A stretch of 15,972 bases of DNA, from positions 1 through 15,972 of the forward strand of contig JAFMJX010000019.1 in NCBI GenBank assembly GCA_017853235.1, given 5' to 3'. The stretch is from Chitinophagaceae bacterium (GTDB lineage Bacteria > Bacteroidota > Bacteroidia > Chitinophagales > Chitinophagaceae). The position numbers and the translations under genes are program-made. Below the pieces are notes generated by a model, which was not told the origin of the DNA, searched no databases, and saw nothing but the letters and a program-made list of their open reading frames with translations. Positions within the stretch are counted from its first letter, which is position 1; every line of letters starts with the position of its first letter. Positions 7,588 through 14,947 of the stretch are shown one piece after another.

Positions 7588-9264
7588 TTATTTTGTTAAG
7601 GAAGATACGATATAGTTTCCGTTGGCTAAATACTTTTGGTACCTGCTTTGATAAATAGGAACCAATTCTGGATGAGGTAAATATGTTTTTTCAAAGCCTT
7701 GTCCCATTGCTTGCATCGCGTCTTCTACTTTAGGGTATATCCCTGCTGCTGTGGCGGCAAACATAGCAGCGCCTAATGCACAGGTTTGTTCACTTTTATG
7801 AATTTTTATAGGCATATTCATCACATCTGCCATCATTTGCATAATGTAGGGCGACTTTTTAGCAACCCCTCCTAATCCTATCAAACCCTTTATGGGTATA
7901 CCTTCTGTTACAAATCTTTCTACAATTGCTTTGGCACCAAAGCAAGTTGCTTCCACTAAACTTTTATATATTAAAGGCGCATTGGTTCCTAACATTAATC
8001 CAAAAATAGCCCCTTTTAATTTTTGATTGGCATCGGGAGTTCTGCGTCCATTCATCCAATCAACCGCTAACTCGTCATGGAGTTGAACTGGTAATTTTTC
8101 GGCCGCTGCATTTAACTCAACAATAATTTTTTCTTCTACTTCCTCCGCTAATTTTTTAGCTACCTTTTCATCAACAAAAGAAGATTGCGTTAAAATATTT
8201 TTTAATGGCCATGCCAAAATATTTTTGTACCAAGCATAAATATCTCCAAATGCAGATTGACCTGCTTCCAAACCAACCATACCAGGAATCACAGAACCAT
8301 TTACTTGACCACAAATTCCAGCTACTAACTTTCCTTGCATTTCCTCTTGTGGTGCAATTAATATATCACAAGTAGAAGTACCCATTACTTTACTTAAATA
8401 ATAAGGCTCAATTTGTCCACCTACAGCACCCATGTGTGCATCAAATGCACCAACTCCAATAACTACATCATTTGGCAAACCTAATGTGGTAGCCCATTGT
8501 GACGATATAGTACCTGCAGCGGTTGCAGAAGTATAAGTATGGGTAAATAAACGATCTCGAAACCCAAGCAATAAGGGATCCAATGAAGTGAAAAAAGATT
8601 CAGGCGGTAATCCACCAAAATCTTCGGCCCATAAAGCCTTATGACCCGCACTACAAACTCCACGTTTCATTTTTAAAACATCGGTTTCGCCGGTTAATAA
8701 AAATGGAATCCAATCACAATGTTCTACCCAAGAATAAATATGTGGCGCTAATTTTTTATCAACGCGTAATACATGTAATAATTTTGCCCAAAACCATTCA
8801 CTTGAATAAATCCCTCCAACAAATTGTAAATAATTGGTTTCAAATTGTGCAGCATGCTGATTGATTTCATCTGCCTCAGGTGCAGAAGTATGATCCTTCC
8901 ATAAAACAAACATGGCATTGGGATTCTCAGCAAATTCAGGTAGTAATGCTAAAGGAATACCTTGTGCATTGACCGCTACAGGCGTGGATCCTGTGGTATC
9001 CACCGACAATCCTTTAATATTGGATACTATTGTTGCATCAATTCCCTGCAAACAATTTTTTATAGATTGTTGCATGGCATCAATATAATCCTGCGGGTGT
9101 TGTCTGTATTGATTGGTTGCTGGATCGCAATATTTTCCTTGCGACCATCTTGGATAGGCTACCACAGAAGTATTCACAATATCGCCATTCATAGTGTTTA
9201 CTAAAATAGTACGCACCGAATCGGTTCCATAATCCACTCCTAGTACATATAATGGCTGTGACAT
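7588..9264 (-). CDS. araB: Ribulokinase (FGGY family)
   Basis: Cytoplasmic ATP-dependent kinase that makes L-ribulose 5-phosphate from L-ribulose, linking AraA and AraD. The protein has 558 residues, close to E. coli AraB (566). The N-terminal phosphate-binding motif GVDYGTDSVR is at 9-18. The substrate loop WKDHTS is at 122-127. The catalytic Asp is probably Asp275 in GAFDAHMGAVG. The C-terminal FGGY motifs GLGGVAKKSP (463-472) and ALGAAMFAA (496-504) are intact. The order galK-araB-araD-galM-araA places it second in the catabolic run. The 57-base spacer before its start contains a possible hairpin. Other FGGY kinases (xylulokinase, glycerol kinase) are less likely given WKDHTS and the neighbours. 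Confidence 0.97.
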   Translation of the reverse strand: MSQPLYVLGVDYGTDSVRTILVNTMNGDIVNTSVVAYPRWSQGKYCDPATNQYRQHPQDYIDAMQQSIKNCLQGIDATIVSNIKGLSVDTTGSTPVAVNAQGIPLALLPEFAENPNAMFVLWKDHTSAPEADEINQHAAQFETNYLQFVGGIYSSEWFWAKLLHVLRVDKKLAPHIYSWVEHCDWIPFLLTGETDVLKMKRGVCSAGHKALWAEDFGGLPPESFFTSLDPLLLGFRDRLFTHTYTSATAAGTISSQWATTLGLPNDVVIGVGAFDAHMGAVGGQIEPYYLSKVMGTSTCDILIAPQEEMQGKLVAGICGQVNGSVIPGMVGLEAGQSAFGDIYAWYKNILAWPLKNILTQSSFVDEKVAKKLAEEVEEKIIVELNAAAEKLPVQLHDELAVDWMNGRRTPDANQKLKGAIFGLMLGTNAPLIYKSLVEATCFGAKAIVERFVTEGIPIKGLIGLGGVAKKSPYIMQMMADVMNMPIKIHKSEQTCALGAAMFAATAAGIYPKVEDAMQAMGQGFEKTYLPHPELVPIYQSRYQKYLANGNYIVSSLTK

Positions 9265-9282
9265 ACCACTAATATAATTATT

Positions 9283-9312
9283 TTGCTCTTAATTATTTGA
9301 TTAAGCGTGCAA
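9283..9312 (-). promoter_or_regulatory. Possible hairpin in the galK-araB spacer
   Basis: The arms TTGC (9283-9286) with GCAA (9309-9312) and CTTAAT (9288-9293) with ATTAAG (9300-9305) can pair, with a 1/3 internal loop and a TATTTG loop. There is no clean U-tract, so it is not a standard terminator. It could be an mRNA processing or stability element, an operator half-site pair, or chance in AT-rich DNA. Confidence 0.25.
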
Positions 9313-9321
9313 TAATTTTAG

Positions 9322-10536
9322 TTAAATTATATGAGTGCCTTGCTGAATAGTTACTTGATAAGAATGCAACTTTTTATTTGTTGCAATTTGATATTGTTGG
9401 GTGACCTGTGCAATGATATTTTGTACTTCACTGCTCTTTATGATATTAATTGTACAACCTCCAAAACCCCCGCCCATCATACGTGATCCAATAACATGTT
9501 CGTTATTTTTTACAAAATTCACTAACATATCTAATTCAGGGCAGCTCACTTCATATAACTCAGATAATCCCCAATGTGTCGCAAACATTTTTTGTCCAAA
9601 AGCTTTCAAATCTCCATTCAATAAATCCTTTACTGCTAATTGAACACGTTCTATTTCTTGCACCACGTATTTACATCTTTGATATACTTTAGTGTTTGCA
9701 AGAGATAAATTTATTTCATTTGAAGAATTTTTTTGTGGCGCCAAATACGCTTCTACCTGTTCCAAAGTCACATCCCTAAAACTTTGTACGTTAGGATAAG
9801 TTTGTTGTATTATTTGAATGCCTTGTTCGCATTCTAAACGTCGGGTATTGTACTCCGAAGAAGCTAGGGCATGTTTTATAGAAGTATCAAACAATACTAT
9901 TTGATACTCTTGTAATTGTAATGGATAGTATTTAAAGGTTAAATTTTGACAATCCAATAACATCACCTGATTGGCTTCACCATGAATACTTGCAAACATA
10001 TCCATGATACCACATTTCACTCCCGCAAATTCATGCTCGGCCTTTTGTGCCATTAATGCCATTTGCATTTTGGAAAGCCCTAAAGCATACCATTCATTAA
10101 GTGCGAAAATTACCGCAGATGCTACCGCAGCCGAACTAGATAAACCAGCGCCAATAGGAATATCTGCTTGTAAGCAAATAAAAAATCCTTGATTGAGTTG
10201 TGCTAATTTATCGTTATTGATTTTGGTAGAAGCAAGGTATTGTTGCACTTGTGCCACCACTCCAATAATATAATTTACCCAAGAAGTTGCATGTGGTTGA
10301 AGTGTTTGTGTGGATACTGTTTCTGTTTCATTAAGATCAATAGCATGCATAACTATCTTGCCATCTAGTCGATGTTCAAATGCAATTTGTGCCGATTTAT
10401 CAATTGCAGCAGGTAATACAAAGCCATGATTATAATCGGTATGCTCTCCAATTAAATTAATTCTTCCTGGTGATTGTACCAACAAGCTAGGTGCACGATC
10501 AAAAAGTTGAATAAATTTTTCTTGTATTGATTGCAT
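9322..10536 (-). CDS. galK: Galactokinase (GHMP kinase family)
   Basis: Cytoplasmic ATP-dependent phosphorylation of galactose to galactose 1-phosphate, the entry to the Leloir pathway. The protein has 404 residues. Motifs in order: the galactokinase signature GRINLIGEHTDYNHG (24-38) with Arg25, Glu31, His32 and Asp34; the GHMP ATP loop PIGAGLSSSAA (127-137); the catalytic Asp179 in CGIMDMF; EYNTRR (228-233); and the C-terminal MMGGGFGGC (353-361). The full signature separates it from mevalonate and homoserine kinases. It is the first gene of the arabinose cluster, with a promoter-like sequence just upstream. No galT or galE is in the window, so the rest of the Leloir route must lie elsewhere. 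L-arabinokinase is a relative that cannot be strictly excluded. Confidence 0.94.
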   Translation of the reverse strand: MQSIQEKFIQLFDRAPSLLVQSPGRINLIGEHTDYNHGFVLPAAIDKSAQIAFEHRLDGKIVMHAIDLNETETVSTQTLQPHATSWVNYIIGVVAQVQQYLASTKINNDKLAQLNQGFFICLQADIPIGAGLSSSAAVASAVIFALNEWYALGLSKMQMALMAQKAEHEFAGVKCGIMDMFASIHGEANQVMLLDCQNLTFKYYPLQLQEYQIVLFDTSIKHALASSEYNTRRLECEQGIQIIQQTYPNVQSFRDVTLEQVEAYLAPQKNSSNEINLSLANTKVYQRCKYVVQEIERVQLAVKDLLNGDLKAFGQKMFATHWGLSELYEVSCPELDMLVNFVKNNEHVIGSRMMGGGFGGCTINIIKSSEVQNIIAQVTQQYQIATNKKLHSYQVTIQQGTHII

Positions 10537-10558
10537 AACTATAAACGAGATAATAAAT

Positions 10559-10588
10559 GAAAATTACGCATGTAATTTTTGTAGACAA
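10559..10588 (-). promoter_or_regulatory. Candidate Bacteroidota promoter for galK-araBD-galM-araA-symporter
   Basis: On the minus strand, TTG (10588-10586) is followed by exactly 19 bases and then TAATTTTC (10566-10559). This matches the Bacteroidota sigma pattern TTG-N19ish-TAnnTTTG except for the last base. The -7 element overlaps the stop codon of the aminotransferase gene, and galK starts 22 bases downstream, which leaves a short plausible leader. It would let the sugar cluster be controlled apart from the upstream genes. Confidence 0.4.
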
Positions 10589-11706
10589 GCAGCTGCGGCC
10601 TCCAAGGTTTCTGTTTTTTTAGCAAAACATAATCGTATCACTTTATGATCGGTTCCATTCATATAAAAAGCCGACATAGGTATAGTAGCAATGCCATATT
10701 CCTTCACTAATTTTTCGGCAAAAACTTTATCAGACTCGTTGCTTATGCTATCGTATCGATAACTTTCGAAATAAGAACCAGAGGATGGGATACGCACTAG
10801 TGGCGTATCTTTTAAAAGATCACGTAATAAATCACGCTTTTCCTGATACATTAATCCAATATTTAAATAGGCTTCTTGGTGAGTCATATAATTCGCGATT
10901 CCTATTTGCTTTGGTGTATCACAACTAAAAGCATTAAACTGATGTATTTTTCGATACTCCTTCATTAAGGCTTCCGGTGCAACACAATAACCCAACTTCC
11001 ATCCAGTGCAATGATACGTTTTACCAAAAGAAAAACATACAAAGCTTCGTGCAAATAAATCAGGATACTTCATTACAGTTTCATGTTGCTTATCATCGTA
11101 TATCAAATGTTCATACACTTCATCGCTTATGAGATACAAATGATGTTGTAATACAATATCCTGCAATTGTAAAATATCTTCCTTAGTAAATACACGTCCT
11201 GTAGGATTATGTGGCGTGTTCACCAATATAGCTTTGGTTTTAGGAGTAATCGCCGCTTTTACTTTTTCCCAAGGAATACTGTAAGTTGGAAACTCTAATT
11301 CAATGGGAACTACTATCCCTCCATTAAATGTAATATTAGGAATATAACTATCATAAGCAGGTTCAAAAATAATCACTTCGTCTCCTGGTTGTATGATGGT
11401 TGAAAAGGCCGAAAAAATAGCATAAGTACCCCCCGGTGTCACCGTAATTTCGGTATCCGGATGAATATTTGTTTGATATAAATACCGAATTTTTTCGGCT
11501 AATCTTTCTCTTAATAAAGGAACTCCATAGGTGTGTGCATATTGATTACTTCCGTCCTTCATTGCTTGATGCACACACTCAATTAATTGGGCACTCATTG
11601 GAAAATCAGGAAATCCTTGGCCTAAATTGATGGCTTTGTGTTGTACCGCCAATTGACTCATCACTGTGAAAATGCTAGTGCCAATATGAGGTAACTTTGA
11701 TTGCAT
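10564..11706 (-). CDS. PLP-dependent aminotransferase, class I (methionine/kynurenine type, YbdL-like)
   Basis: Fold-type I aminotransferase, 380 residues, about the length of E. coli YbdL (methionine aminotransferase) and kynurenine aminotransferases. The N-terminal LGQGFPDFP (28-36) is typical of this subgroup. Cofactor residues are visible: Asn167 (NTPHNPTG), Asp195 and Tyr198 (ISDEVYEH), and the Schiff-base Lys229 in SFGKTYHCTGWK. Arg358 (VIRLCF) is the expected carboxylate-binding Arg. It starts 18 bases after the TolC-like gene and ends 27 bases before galK. It has no obvious link to sugar catabolism; a role in methionine salvage or aromatic amino acid transamination is inferred from family resemblance. 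Aspartate aminotransferase is a less likely alternative. Confidence 0.9.
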   Translation of the reverse strand: MQSKLPHIGTSIFTVMSQLAVQHKAINLGQGFPDFPMSAQLIECVHQAMKDGSNQYAHTYGVPLLRERLAEKIRYLYQTNIHPDTEITVTPGGTYAIFSAFSTIIQPGDEVIIFEPAYDSYIPNITFNGGIVVPIELEFPTYSIPWEKVKAAITPKTKAILVNTPHNPTGRVFTKEDILQLQDIVLQHHLYLISDEVYEHLIYDDKQHETVMKYPDLFARSFVCFSFGKTYHCTGWKLGYCVAPEALMKEYRKIHQFNAFSCDTPKQIGIANYMTHQEAYLNIGLMYQEKRDLLRDLLKDTPLVRIPSSGSYFESYRYDSISNESDKVFAEKLVKEYGIATIPMSAFYMNGTDHKVIRLCFAKKTETLEAAAACLQKLHA

Positions 11707-11724
11707 TAGCAGTAGTGACTAGGA

Positions 11725-13056
11725 CTAAAAATTAAATTGATTTGACAAACGTTTTAGTTCCACTTCGGCAATTTTTGCAGCATATTGTAAACTTACCACT
11801 CTAAAGCCTGCGTTTTCAAAACTTTGTTGAGCTTGTTTTACATCTACCATCGTGGCTTGTCCTAACTGATATTTTTGCATCACCAACTCCAATAAGGATT
11901 GTGACATTTTATAGTTTTCAGTTTCAATAGGTATTTGTTGAATGCTATTTTGATAAGACTGATACGTTTTATATAATTCGGTAGCTAAATCCTGTTCGGC
12001 ATTTTTATATTGAATACGAGCGCTATTGGTATTTAATTGTGCATTTTTTAAATTACGTTTAGCAGTACTTCCTGCATAAATAGGAATGCTTAAGTTAACT
12101 CCTAAAAACGGACCGTAACTTTCATTTAATAAACTAAATCCTGCTGCAGAACTGTTACTGTTTACATTATACCCCGTACTTGCACGCAAAGTTGGATACA
12201 TTAAAGCTTTCGTTTCTTTTTCAATAAATTGATTGATGTTAATTAATTGCTCTGCAGATTGTAATAAAGGATTGGCTTTTATTTTTGCTTCCACTTCGGC
12301 TAACTTTATTTTTGTATCCACATTGATATCTTCCTGAATGGTGATGGGAGTGTTCGTAGGCAATACCAGTGTATTTAATAAATCGGCTTTAGCTTGATCA
12401 ATGATTAATAATTGATTTTGTTTTCCTTGTATCAATGCATTCAAGTCTAAGTTAGATTGCAATAAGTCGGCTTGATTTGCCACTCCAATTTGTTGTCTTG
12501 TTTTAACAATATCTAATCGTTGCTTACTTGCTTCAATAGATTTTTCGATTGTCTTTAAATAAGCTTGTTGACGAATGATATTGAAATACTGCTGCATGAC
12601 CATCGCCGTGGTATTCGCTAACTGCGCTTGTAATTGTTGTTGGCTTTGCTTTTCGATAGTAGCTAATCGTTCCTTTGTTGCCATGATGCGATAGCCATTA
12701 AATATTATAACAGAAGCTGTTAAACCTGCTGTCAAAGTATTTCCATCTACCCCTGTTTTAGTTGTATTACGTGAGGGATCGGCAAATCTTTGCTCAATAG
12801 TAGTTAATGATTTATTATTATTTACCGTACTTGTTATGGTGGGCAAGGCACCAGCCACTCCTATGTAGTTATTATTTTTTGCTATGGCTACTGTATTTTC
12901 AACCAATTGGATATCGTAGCTATTTTTTAAAGCTGTTTGTATGGCTTCCTTTAAAGTTAAAGCCTGCTGTGCTTGTACTGTGAATCCTAAGATGACTAAA
13001 ACTACTAATGAAATAATTTTAGTGCGTTGAAAACTTAAGGTATTTGATTTTTGCAT
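11725..13056 (-). CDS. TolC-family outer-membrane efflux protein
   Basis: Outer-membrane channel of the OEP/TolC family, the exit duct for RND, ABC or MFS export systems. It has 443 residues. A signal peptide is clear: basic start, hydrophobic core (13-25), likely cleavage after VQA at about residue 29. The mature part begins LTLKEAIQTALKNS, the standard first helix of the family, and continues with two long heptad-rich coiled-coil repeats divided by a strand region (about 285-325, including the SIPIYAGSTAKRN segment) and ending in a VELKRL helix. No periplasmic adaptor or permease gene adjoins it. The RND gene at the left end of the window is about 9 kb away on the other strand, so pairing is only a guess. 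It precedes the aminotransferase by 18 bases. Confidence 0.93.
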   Translation of the reverse strand: MQKSNTLSFQRTKIISLVVLVILGFTVQAQQALTLKEAIQTALKNSYDIQLVENTVAIAKNNNYIGVAGALPTITSTVNNNKSLTTIEQRFADPSRNTTKTGVDGNTLTAGLTASVIIFNGYRIMATKERLATIEKQSQQQLQAQLANTTAMVMQQYFNIIRQQAYLKTIEKSIEASKQRLDIVKTRQQIGVANQADLLQSNLDLNALIQGKQNQLLIIDQAKADLLNTLVLPTNTPITIQEDINVDTKIKLAEVEAKIKANPLLQSAEQLININQFIEKETKALMYPTLRASTGYNVNSNSSAAGFSLLNESYGPFLGVNLSIPIYAGSTAKRNLKNAQLNTNSARIQYKNAEQDLATELYKTYQSYQNSIQQIPIETENYKMSQSLLELVMQKYQLGQATMVDVKQAQQSFENAGFRVVSLQYAAKIAEVELKRLSNQFNF

Positions 13057-13060
13057 ATAA

Positions 13061-13090
13061 TAAAATTAACAACCGCTACACTCCACTCAA
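13061..13090 (-). promoter_or_regulatory. Candidate promoter for the TolC-like gene, possibly leaderless
   Basis: On the minus strand, TTTTG (its TTG at 13090-13088), 19 bases, then TAATTTTA (13068-13061), matching TTG-N19-TAnnTTTG except for the last base. Only four bases separate the -7 element from the ATG at 13056, so a transcript from here would begin at or very near the start codon. The same spacing and nearly the same -7 box occur before galK. Confidence 0.3.
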
Positions 13091-13125
13091 AATATATTAC
13101 ATAAGTGGCGAAAAGCCCTTTTTGA

Positions 13126-13842
13126 TTATCCTACTAAAGTACCTACACCCGACCCTTGTACTACTTTTAATAAATTGCCAGGTTGGTTCATATCAAAAAC
13201 AATAATAGGTAATTTGTTTTCCATACATAATGTAAAGGCGGTCAAATCCATCACCTTTAAGTTTTTAGAAATACAATCTTGGAAACTAATTTGTTCATAC
13301 TTTTTAGCTCCTGGATTTTTTTCTGGATCGCTATCATATACACCATCTACACGCGTCCCTTTTAAAATGACGTCTGCTTTCATTTCAATTGCACGAAGTG
13401 ATCCTGCAGTATCAGTAGTGAAATAAGGATTCCCTGTACCGGCACCAAAAATAACCACACGACCTTTTTCTAAATGACGTAATGCTTTACGACGAATATA
13501 GGGTTCGGCCACCTGTTCCATATGTATTGCAGATTGTAATCGTGTGTACACACCAATTTTTTCCAACATGGCTTGTATTGCCATCGCATTTATCATGGTT
13601 GCTAACATTCCCATATAATCACCATGCGCACGCTCAATGCCGCTTTCTGCTTCGTTCATTCCGCGATAAATATTTCCTCCTCCAATAACAATAGCAACTT
13701 GCACGCCTAAATCAACTACTTGTTTTATTTCAGTTGCATATTGCTCAATGACTTTGGGGTCAAATGGATCCCCGTTTTTTTGATCGCCTAATAATGCTTC
13801 CCCAGATAATTTCAATAATACACGCTTGTATTTTGGCAGCAT
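13126..13842 (-). CDS. pyrH: UMP kinase (uridylate kinase)
   Basis: Cytoplasmic amino-acid-kinase-family enzyme that phosphorylates UMP to UDP with ATP, an essential step in pyrimidine nucleotide synthesis; bacterial forms are hexamers. The length of 238 residues is normal. Motifs: KRVLLKLSGEAL (6-17) for phosphate binding, GGGNIYRG (54-61), HGDYMGM (73-79) at the UMP site, TGNPYFTTDTA (136-146), VDGVYDSDP (165-173) at the ATP site, and VMDLTAF (197-203). It follows tsf, as in many bacteria, but a strong terminator lies between them, so it probably has its own promoter or lives on read-through. The 69-base gap to the next gene has only a 3-bp GGC/GCC hairpin. Confidence 0.97.
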   Translation of the reverse strand: MLPKYKRVLLKLSGEALLGDQKNGDPFDPKVIEQYATEIKQVVDLGVQVAIVIGGGNIYRGMNEAESGIERAHGDYMGMLATMINAMAIQAMLEKIGVYTRLQSAIHMEQVAEPYIRRKALRHLEKGRVVIFGAGTGNPYFTTDTAGSLRAIEMKADVILKGTRVDGVYDSDPEKNPGAKKYEQISFQDCISKNLKVMDLTAFTLCMENKLPIIVFDMNQPGNLLKVVQGSGVGTLVG

Positions 13843-13887
13843 AGTGATACTTATTTATTACTTGCAAGATACAAATTTTGGAGCAAG

Positions 13888-13922
13888 AAAAAAGGGTCCC
13901 GATGACTCGGGACCCTTTTTAA
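13888..13922 (-). terminator. Intrinsic terminator after tsf
   Basis: A perfect 9-bp stem, GGGTCCCGA (13894-13902) with TCGGGACCC (13907-13915) around a TGAC loop. On the minus strand it is followed by six T (13893-13888), so it should end the rpsB-tsf transcript before pyrH. A five-T run on the other side makes it formally two-way, but no + strand gene needs it. Confidence 0.88.
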
Positions 13923-14000
13923 GAGGTAAAACTTATATTAATTCCCACGGGGAATTTGTATCATTTGGATTTTTTGGACAAGGCACTGCTGCCCCTGGGC

Positions 14001-14834
14001 TCAACCCAAAGCAACTCTTCTAAATTCAGTTACTTTTAAGTTAGCATCCACTGATTTGATATGATCTCCAACAGTTTTAGAACCATCTTTTACGAAAGCT
14101 TGTGCTAATAAAGTTTGTTCTTTAAAGAAAGCGTTGATTTTTCCTTCTGCAATTTTAGCAATCATTTCCTCAGGCTTACCTGCCATTTTTGGATCTTCTT
14201 TCATCGTGTCAATAATGATGGCTCTTTCACGTGCAACTGTTTCAGCAGGTACTGATTCTGGATCTACTGCAACAGGATTCATTGCAGCAATTTGCATAGC
14301 TACATCTTTACCTACTTCAGCAGCTTCAGCTGTTAAACCTACTAATACACCCATGCGGTATGCACCATGAATATAAGATGAAACATATGCAGCATCTACT
14401 CTTTCAAATTTTGCTACAGCAATTTTTTCACCAATAGAAGCTAATTTATCATTGATCATGTCAGATACTTTTGTACCATTCACAGTCACTTCATTTAATT
14501 CTTCTGCTGATTTTACATTGTTCGCAACTGCAGCATCAGCAATGCTTTGAGCAAATGCAACAAATTCTGCATTCTTAGAAACGAAATCGGTTTCACAAGA
14601 AATACAAACTACAAAACCTGTTTTGTGATCTGCAGAAGTTTGTGCAATAATCACACCTTCTTTTGCTTCACGATCGCTACGCTTTGCGGCTACTTTTTGA
14701 CCTTGCTTACGTAACCAATCAATTGCAGCTTCAAAATCACCATTTGTTTCGGTTAATGCTTTTCTGCAATCCATCATACCAGCACCTGTTGCTTGACGTA
14801 ATTTATTTATATCAGCAGCTGTTATTGTACTCAT
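14001..14834 (-). CDS. tsf: Translation elongation factor Ts
   Basis: Nucleotide exchange factor that releases GDP from EF-Tu. It has 277 residues (E. coli 283). The N-terminal UBA-like domain (about 1-50) shows LRQATGAGMMDCRKAL and AAIDWLRKQG. The EF-Tu-contacting TDFV motif is at 82-85 (CETDFVSKNAEF), with the Asp and Phe that disturb the EF-Tu Mg2+ site. The central coiled-coil and C-terminal module follow (VGDHIKS near the end). It lies next to rpsB, the usual arrangement, with a terminator-like hairpin between them and a strong terminator after it. Confidence 0.98.
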   Translation of the reverse strand: MSTITAADINKLRQATGAGMMDCRKALTETNGDFEAAIDWLRKQGQKVAAKRSDREAKEGVIIAQTSADHKTGFVVCISCETDFVSKNAEFVAFAQSIADAAVANNVKSAEELNEVTVNGTKVSDMINDKLASIGEKIAVAKFERVDAAYVSSYIHGAYRMGVLVGLTAEAAEVGKDVAMQIAAMNPVAVDPESVPAETVARERAIIIDTMKEDPKMAGKPEEMIAKIAEGKINAFFKEQTLLAQAFVKDGSKTVGDHIKSVDANLKVTEFRRVALG

Positions 14835-14885
14835 AAAATATTTTTTATTTAGTTGTAATGATATTGTGTAGAATCCCTTTGTTTA

Positions 14886-14935
14886 AAATAAAAACAATTG
14901 GGTCATTAGCATCACTTGGACACTAATAACCCAAT
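14886..14935 (-). terminator. Terminator or attenuator between rpsB and tsf
   Basis: A 13-bp stem with one G-T wobble, ATTGGGTCATTAG (14897-14909) with CTAATAACCCAAT (14923-14935), around a 13-base loop. On the minus strand it is followed by TTGTTTTTATTTT. It lies 13 bases after the rpsB stop and before tsf. Partial termination here would lower tsf expression relative to rpsB, as is known for the rpsB-tsf operon of E. coli; that this one is leaky is an inference. Confidence 0.75.
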
Positions 14936-14947
14936 GAAAATATTTAA

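Noticed and set aside
1..13056. RND permease and TolC-like protein as one efflux operon
   Set aside because: They are about 9 kb apart on opposite strands, separated by the arabinose cluster and a terminator; functional pairing cannot be claimed.
13826..14023. Open frame on the + strand across the pyrH-tsf gap
   Set aside because: It runs through the terminator stem and the ends of both genes; its product resembles nothing and is low in complexity.
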